Assembly: GCA_017534305.1 (NCBI GenBank)
Contig: JAFWCU010000010.1
Location: 84,602 to 148,601, forward strand
Length of the DNA stretch: 64,000 nucleotides
Reading direction: 5' to 3'
DNA from: Clostridia bacterium
GTDB lineage: Bacteria; Bacillota; Clostridia; TANB77; CAG-465
Below are positions 60,904 through 64,000 of this stretch, piece after piece (position 1 is the first letter of the stretch; every line of letters starts with the position of its first letter). A program made the position numbers and the translations under genes. Under the pieces are notes generated by a model that worked only from the letters and a program-made list of their open reading frames with translations, was not told the origin of the DNA and did no database searches.

Positions 60904-61842
60904 ATGGAAGAATTAGAAGGATTTAAAAATATGAGAATTGTAGATAATTTCTACCAAACATCAAGCTTTTTCCCAATGCCAACAATTGAAATATCTACAA
61001 TAGATGAAAACGGAAGAACAAATATTGGTTCATATTCACTTTGCTTCCCATACTATATTGCAGGGAAAGGATATTATGCAATGGTATTAGAATGCAGAAA
61101 TAGTTCAAACACATGCAAAAACATATTAAGAAGTGGAAAATGTGCACTAAACTTTATTACACATGACAGAAAATTCTTTAAAGAAGCTGTAAGACTAGGC
61201 TTCCCAGGAGAAACTACAGAAGAAAAAATGAAAGACTGCATTTACACATTAATAGATGGAAAAAGAGCAAGAGAAGATAAAGAAGGAAAATATCCAAAGA
61301 TTGTCAAAGAGGCATATCAAGTATTTGAATGCTCATGGGTAAAAGAATTAGATAATGCCGGTGATGATCCAATACTTGAAGATTACGAAGGATATCCATA
61401 TCATGATTTCAACGGAATAACAAGCCAATATGGTGCTCACTTCATACTAAAAATAGATAATATATTAATGAAAGATAAATATTATGATAGCATCATAAAT
61501 GGAGTAAAAGCATCTAGTTTTCCAAATGTACCAGTAGACTATGGATACAGAGATAGTAAAAACTTCTGGTATACAAAATTTAGAAAGCCAATAGCTGAAC
61601 CTATTCCAGAAAACAAGGGAGTAGAACTAGATTCAGTAAAATATGCTGCAAAGAGAATTGATCCAGAAGTACAGTTTACAGATGAAGCATGTGCAATGCT
61701 TGTTAAAGTTCCAAGAGTATTCTTAAATACAGTGCTAAAAGGATGTGTTAAATGGGCAAAAGAGAATAACTGCACATTAATTACTCCAAAAGAGATGCAA
61801 ATAATAAACGATAAACGTAGTAAAGAAAAAAATGGAAAATAA
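60904..61842 (+). CDS. Flavin reductase-like protein with a C-terminal PCP_red-type domain
   Basis: 312 residues. The first 200 match FMN-binding split-barrel flavin reductases in layout, with S-S-F-F-P-M-P-T-I-E-I-S-T, N-I-G-S-Y-S-L and C-A-L-N-F-I-T-H. The last 55 or so (D-E-A-C-A-M-L-V-K-V-P-R-V-F-L and A-K-E-N-N-C-T-L-I-T-P-K-E-M) resemble the PCP_red domain first named in protochlorophyllide reductase subunits. No photosynthesis is implied. The ATG at 60904 has AAGGAG ten bases upstream and is chosen over a start 24 bases earlier. Confidence 0.72.
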   Translation: MEELEGFKNMRIVDNFYQTSSFFPMPTIEISTIDENGRTNIGSYSLCFPYYIAGKGYYAMVLECRNSSNTCKNILRSGKCALNFITHDRKFFKEAVRLGFPGETTEEKMKDCIYTLIDGKRAREDKEGKYPKIVKEAYQVFECSWVKELDNAGDDPILEDYEGYPYHDFNGITSQYGAHFILKIDNILMKDKYYDSIINGVKASSFPNVPVDYGYRDSKNFWYTKFRKPIAEPIPENKGVELDSVKYAAKRIDPEVQFTDEACAMLVKVPRVFLNTVLKGCVKWAKENNCTLITPKEMQIINDKRSKEKNGK

Positions 61843-61843
61843 T

Positions 61844-61872
61844 AAAAAGGGAGAGAATATCTTCCTTTTTTG
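61844..61872 (+). terminator. Intrinsic terminator
   Basis: AAAAAGGGAGA pairs with TCTTCCTTTTT (one G-T pair), ending in a T run. Confidence 0.78.
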
Positions 61873-61949
61873 CTTACATAATTGAATAAAATGTTATTAA
61901 TCTTAATATAATATTATTAATAAAAAGTTAAAAAAATTTAAAAAACTTA

Positions 61950-61978
61950 TTGACAAAATGATAAAACATGATTATAAT
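61950..61978 (+). promoter_or_regulatory. Consensus promoter of tRNA-Gly
   Basis: TTGACA at 61950-61955, 17-base spacer, TATAAT at 61973-61978: a perfect sigma-A promoter 18 bases before the tRNA. Confidence 0.85.
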
Positions 61979-61996
61979 TATATATGTAAGTTGATT

Positions 61997-62070
61997 GCGG
62001 GTGTAGTTCAATGGTAGAACGTCAGCCTTCCAAGCTGAATACGTGAGTCCGATTCTCATCACCCGCTCCA
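61997..62070 (+). tRNA. tRNA-Gly, anticodon TCC
   Basis: 74 bases with encoded CCA. Acceptor GCGGGTG/CACCCGC, anticodon stem TCAGC/GCTGA with loop CTTCCAA and anticodon TCC at 62029-62031, T loop TCCGATT. It stands directly before a mobile element and may be its integration site. Confidence 0.95.
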
Positions 62071-62079
62071 TTTGAAGAC

Positions 62080-62117
62080 AACTTACGGACTAATTAAAGT
62101 TCGTAAGTTTTTATTTT
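62080..62117 (+). terminator. Terminator after tRNA-Gly
   Basis: AACTTACG pairs with CGTAAGTT, extendable by AC/GT, followed by TTTTTATTTTG. Confidence 0.8.
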
Positions 62118-62118
62118 G

Positions 62119-62152
62119 TCCGTAGTCAAGCTTGGCAAGGCTTGTTCTACCA
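62119..62152 (-). repeat. tRNA-Gly-like remnant in reverse orientation
   Basis: Read on the minus strand, TGGTAGAAC (identical to bases 62012-62020 of tRNA-Gly) is followed by GCCTT, CCAAGCT and TACG blocks in the same order and nearly the same spacing. It covers only the D-loop to anticodon-arm part and has no acceptor stem, so it is not a tRNA gene. It could be an att site or a scar of an earlier insertion. Confidence 0.5.
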
Positions 62153-62196
62153 AATATAAAGATAATGTTCTCTTTCTAGAAAGGAGGACATTTTTT

Positions 62197-62481
62197 ATGC
62201 TTGAATTTAAAACTACCCAAGAACTCAAACCTAATCCTAAACTACTAGAACTTATTAAAGACTTTACTTATAAAACTAAAAAAGGAAAAGTTAAAGTTCT
62301 TCTAAATACTAATTTACAGTTTATTGAACCAACTGAATATCTAATTACATATCCTATTACTCTTACTATACTTGAATATAAAGTAAATGAAATTAGCAAC
62401 AAACCATTTTACATTAAAGAGCGTAAAGAAAAGTACAATTTGAAAGAAATTGAAACTTTTTTAAGAAATTTTAAAATTTAG
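62197..62481 (+). CDS. Small hypothetical protein of the mobile element
   Basis: 94 residues, mixed alpha/beta, Lys-rich, no membrane segment; not recognised. The ATG at 62197 is six bases after AAAGGAGGACA, and gives M-L-E-F-K-T-T-Q-E-L. A longer frame from 62116 reads through the tRNA-like remnant and is not believed. Proximity and direction link it to the recombinase gene, possibly as an accessory or control protein; no function can be stated. Confidence 0.65.
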   Translation: MLEFKTTQELKPNPKLLELIKDFTYKTKKGKVKVLLNTNLQFIEPTEYLITYPITLTILEYKVNEISNKPFYIKERKEKYNLKEIETFLRNFKI

Positions 62482-62562
62482 GGTATACTTTTTGCGTTTA
62501 AGTGAGGAAACATATGAGAGGTATTTTAATATTTCTCAAAATTTAAGGAAAGGAGGAAATTT

Positions 62563-64000
62563 ATGCGATGTGGAGTTTATGTAAGAGTATCTACTGATGA
62601 CCAGAGAGATAATGGCTATTCTATTGATTCACAGCTTAGAATGATAAAAGAATATTGTGAAAAGAATGATTATGATATTGTAGATGTTTATAATGATGCC
62701 GGACATTCTGGAAAAGATTTAATGAGACCTGAAATGCAAAGATTATTAAAAGATATCAAATCAAAGAAAATTGATAAGTTAATTGCTATTAAAGTGGATA
62801 GATTAACTAGAAATAATTATGATGGTTTTTGGCTACTTAATTACTGTGAAGAACATGATGTTAAGATTGAATTAATACTTGAACCTTATGATGTATCTAC
62901 CGCTAATGGTGAAATGATATTTGGTATGAATTTAGTGTTTGGTCAACGTGAAAGAAAAGAAATTGGAGCAAGAACTAAACGTGCTATGGAAGAAATGGCT
63001 TTAGAAAAAATTCACCCTAGTAAAGCGCCTTATGGTTATACTAGGAACAAAGAAACTGGTCATTTGGAAGTAGAACCAATTGAAGCACAAGTAGTTAAAG
63101 ATATATTTGAATTATGTAAAAAAGGACATTCTACTAGAAATATTGCAACCATTATGAAAGATAATAATGCCTATTTAAAACAAGGTAAATGGAAAGCAGA
63201 CAGAATTTATAAGATACTTACTAATTCAATTTATATTGGTGTATTTGAGTATGGAAAGTATAAAAGAAAGCCACAAGATATTTTAAGAGTTGAAGATTAC
63301 TGTGAACAGATTATTGATATGACTACTTGGAACATGACAAGAGCAAATTTAGAAAAGAACAAACATCCAAACTATGGAGAGCATATCCATTTATTTGCAG
63401 GATTAGTAAAATGTCCATTATGTAATGAAATACTTGCTGCTAGTGAATCATTTAAAAAGTATAAAAATGAAACTAAAATTTATTACCATTTAAGATGTAA
63501 AAACTCTAATTGTAAAGGTTATGGTTATCACTATAATTCAGATAAAATTAAAAATAAATTAAAAAGAATTTTAAATGAATTAACTAGGTTTATGTATGAT
63601 AATTCTAATGAAATAATTACTTGTAGTTCTACTAAAAGTAAAAAAGTAAAAGAAATAGAAAAAGCCATTGAAAAACTAAAACTTCAAGAAAAAAGATTAG
63701 TGGATTTATATTTAAGTTCTACCCTAGATGTTGAAACTATCAATCATAAAAATGATGTTATTAAAAAAGAAATTGATAAACTAACTAAAAAGAAATCTAC
63801 TCTTGATCCAGATAATGACTTTAAAGAATACACAGTAGAACTTCTAAAAAAGTTAGATTATGAAGAAGATAATGGAGATTTTATCTTTAAAAACAACTTA
63901 AGCTTTACTTATTTATTCGATAGTTTAAATAGAAAAGCACAAAAAGAATTAATAAACAGATTAATATCTTCAATAGAAATAACTAGAGATGATAATTACA
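62563..64000 (+). CDS. Large serine recombinase, 3' end cut by window
   Basis: 479 residues are visible and the frame is open at the window end. The N-terminal resolvase domain begins G-V-Y-V-R-V-S-T-D-D-Q with catalytic Ser10 and continues to I-K-V-D-R-L-T-R-N and A-R-T-K-R-A-M-E-E. A recombinase domain (P-Y-G-Y-T-R-N) follows, then a zinc ribbon starting C-P-L-C-N near residue 285 and a coiled coil (E-K-A-I-E-K-L-K-L-Q-E-K-R). This is the layout of phage and ICE integrases such as TndX-type proteins, which act without a host factor. Start ATG after AAAGGAGG. Confidence 0.94.
   Translation, partial: MRCGVYVRVSTDDQRDNGYSIDSQLRMIKEYCEKNDYDIVDVYNDAGHSGKDLMRPEMQRLLKDIKSKKIDKLIAIKVDRLTRNNYDGFWLLNYCEEHDVKIELILEPYDVSTANGEMIFGMNLVFGQRERKEIGARTKRAMEEMALEKIHPSKAPYGYTRNKETGHLEVEPIEAQVVKDIFELCKKGHSTRNIATIMKDNNAYLKQGKWKADRIYKILTNSIYIGVFEYGKYKRKPQDILRVEDYCEQIIDMTTWNMTRANLEKNKHPNYGEHIHLFAGLVKCPLCNEILAASESFKKYKNETKIYYHLRCKNSNCKGYGYHYNSDKIKNKLKRILNELTRFMYDNSNEIITCSSTKSKKVKEIEKAIEKLKLQEKRLVDLYLSSTLDVETINHKNDVIKKEIDKLTKKKSTLDPDNDFKEYTVELLKKLDYEEDNGDFIFKNNLSFTYLFDSLNRKAQKELINRLISSIEITRDDNY

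Noticed and set aside
62119..62152. A second, minus-strand tRNA-Gly gene
   Set aside because: No acceptor stem or T arm can be found; the anticodon loop would have eight bases.
62116..62196. N-terminal extension of the small element protein
   Set aside because: It reads through the tRNA-like remnant and has no ribosome site, whereas the ATG at 62197 has an excellent one.
1..64000. CRISPR array, rRNA operon, insertion sequence or replication origin
   Set aside because: No regularly spaced repeats, rRNA-like stretches, transposase genes or DnaA-box clusters were seen.

Overview
The window is AT-rich DNA with dense genes on both strands, strong AGGAGG-type ribosome binding sites and sigma-A promoters that nearly always carry a TG-extended -10. 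Gene content points to a spore-forming Firmicute of the Clostridia: a meso-DAP type MurE, SpoIVA, SpoVG, a probable SpoVM, SufBCDSU instead of Isc, and sortase-anchored pili. It looks like a chromosome of an uncultured gut-type clostridium. That lineage guess is inference; no 16S gene is present.

Layout. 1-9.7 kb: a division and cell-wall cluster (PBP with PASTA domains, murE, mraY, ftsW/spoVE, murG, divIB, a DUF881 gene, sbp) followed by a DUF975 membrane protein. It lacks murF, murD, murB, ftsA and ftsZ. 9.7-16.9 kb: a secreted SH3-CAP protein, an FAD oxidoreductase, a lone DUF2344 protein, spoVG, uvrC without its usual HhH tail, an ASCH protein, and an unknown minus-strand gene split by a frameshift. 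17-25.3 kb: a short GlmU beside a separate beta-helix protein, rmuC, tRNA-Leu, a bactofilin-like membrane protein, nth, two tiny genes (one probably spoVM), a patatin and rpmB. 25.4-29.3 kb: pyk and a 731-residue Lys/Glu-rich protein of unknown function. 29.4-36.8 kb: sufC-sufB-sufD, two small membrane proteins, sufS-sufU, an Rrf2/IscR regulator and mnmA. 36.8-44.8 kb: a DUF1287 protein, spoIVA, a J-domain protein, a leader with a 31-residue ORF, DUF1846, DUF4234, DUF2752, an M50 protease, tsaD and a phosphoesterase.

44.9-59.0 kb is the most distinctive part: a pilus locus encoding a 3458-residue LPATG-anchored surface protein with Cna-B, MucBP, InlB-like and two propeller-like regions, a major pilin (LPLTG), and two tandem class C-like sortases. 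59.0-61.9 kb carries tRNA-Trp, a HAD phosphatase, an M20 peptidase and a flavin-reductase/PCP_red fusion. At 62.0 kb a tRNA-Gly marks the edge of a mobile element: a small unknown gene and a large serine recombinase that runs off the window end.

Functional links. The suf genes, their Fe-S regulator and mnmA form one sulfur-trafficking operon, with a dyad at the promoter as probable operator. SpoIVA and SpoVM interact in other spore-formers, so the 22-residue gene fits the genome. The pilus genes are separated by RNA hairpins that could set adhesin, pilin and sortase ratios.
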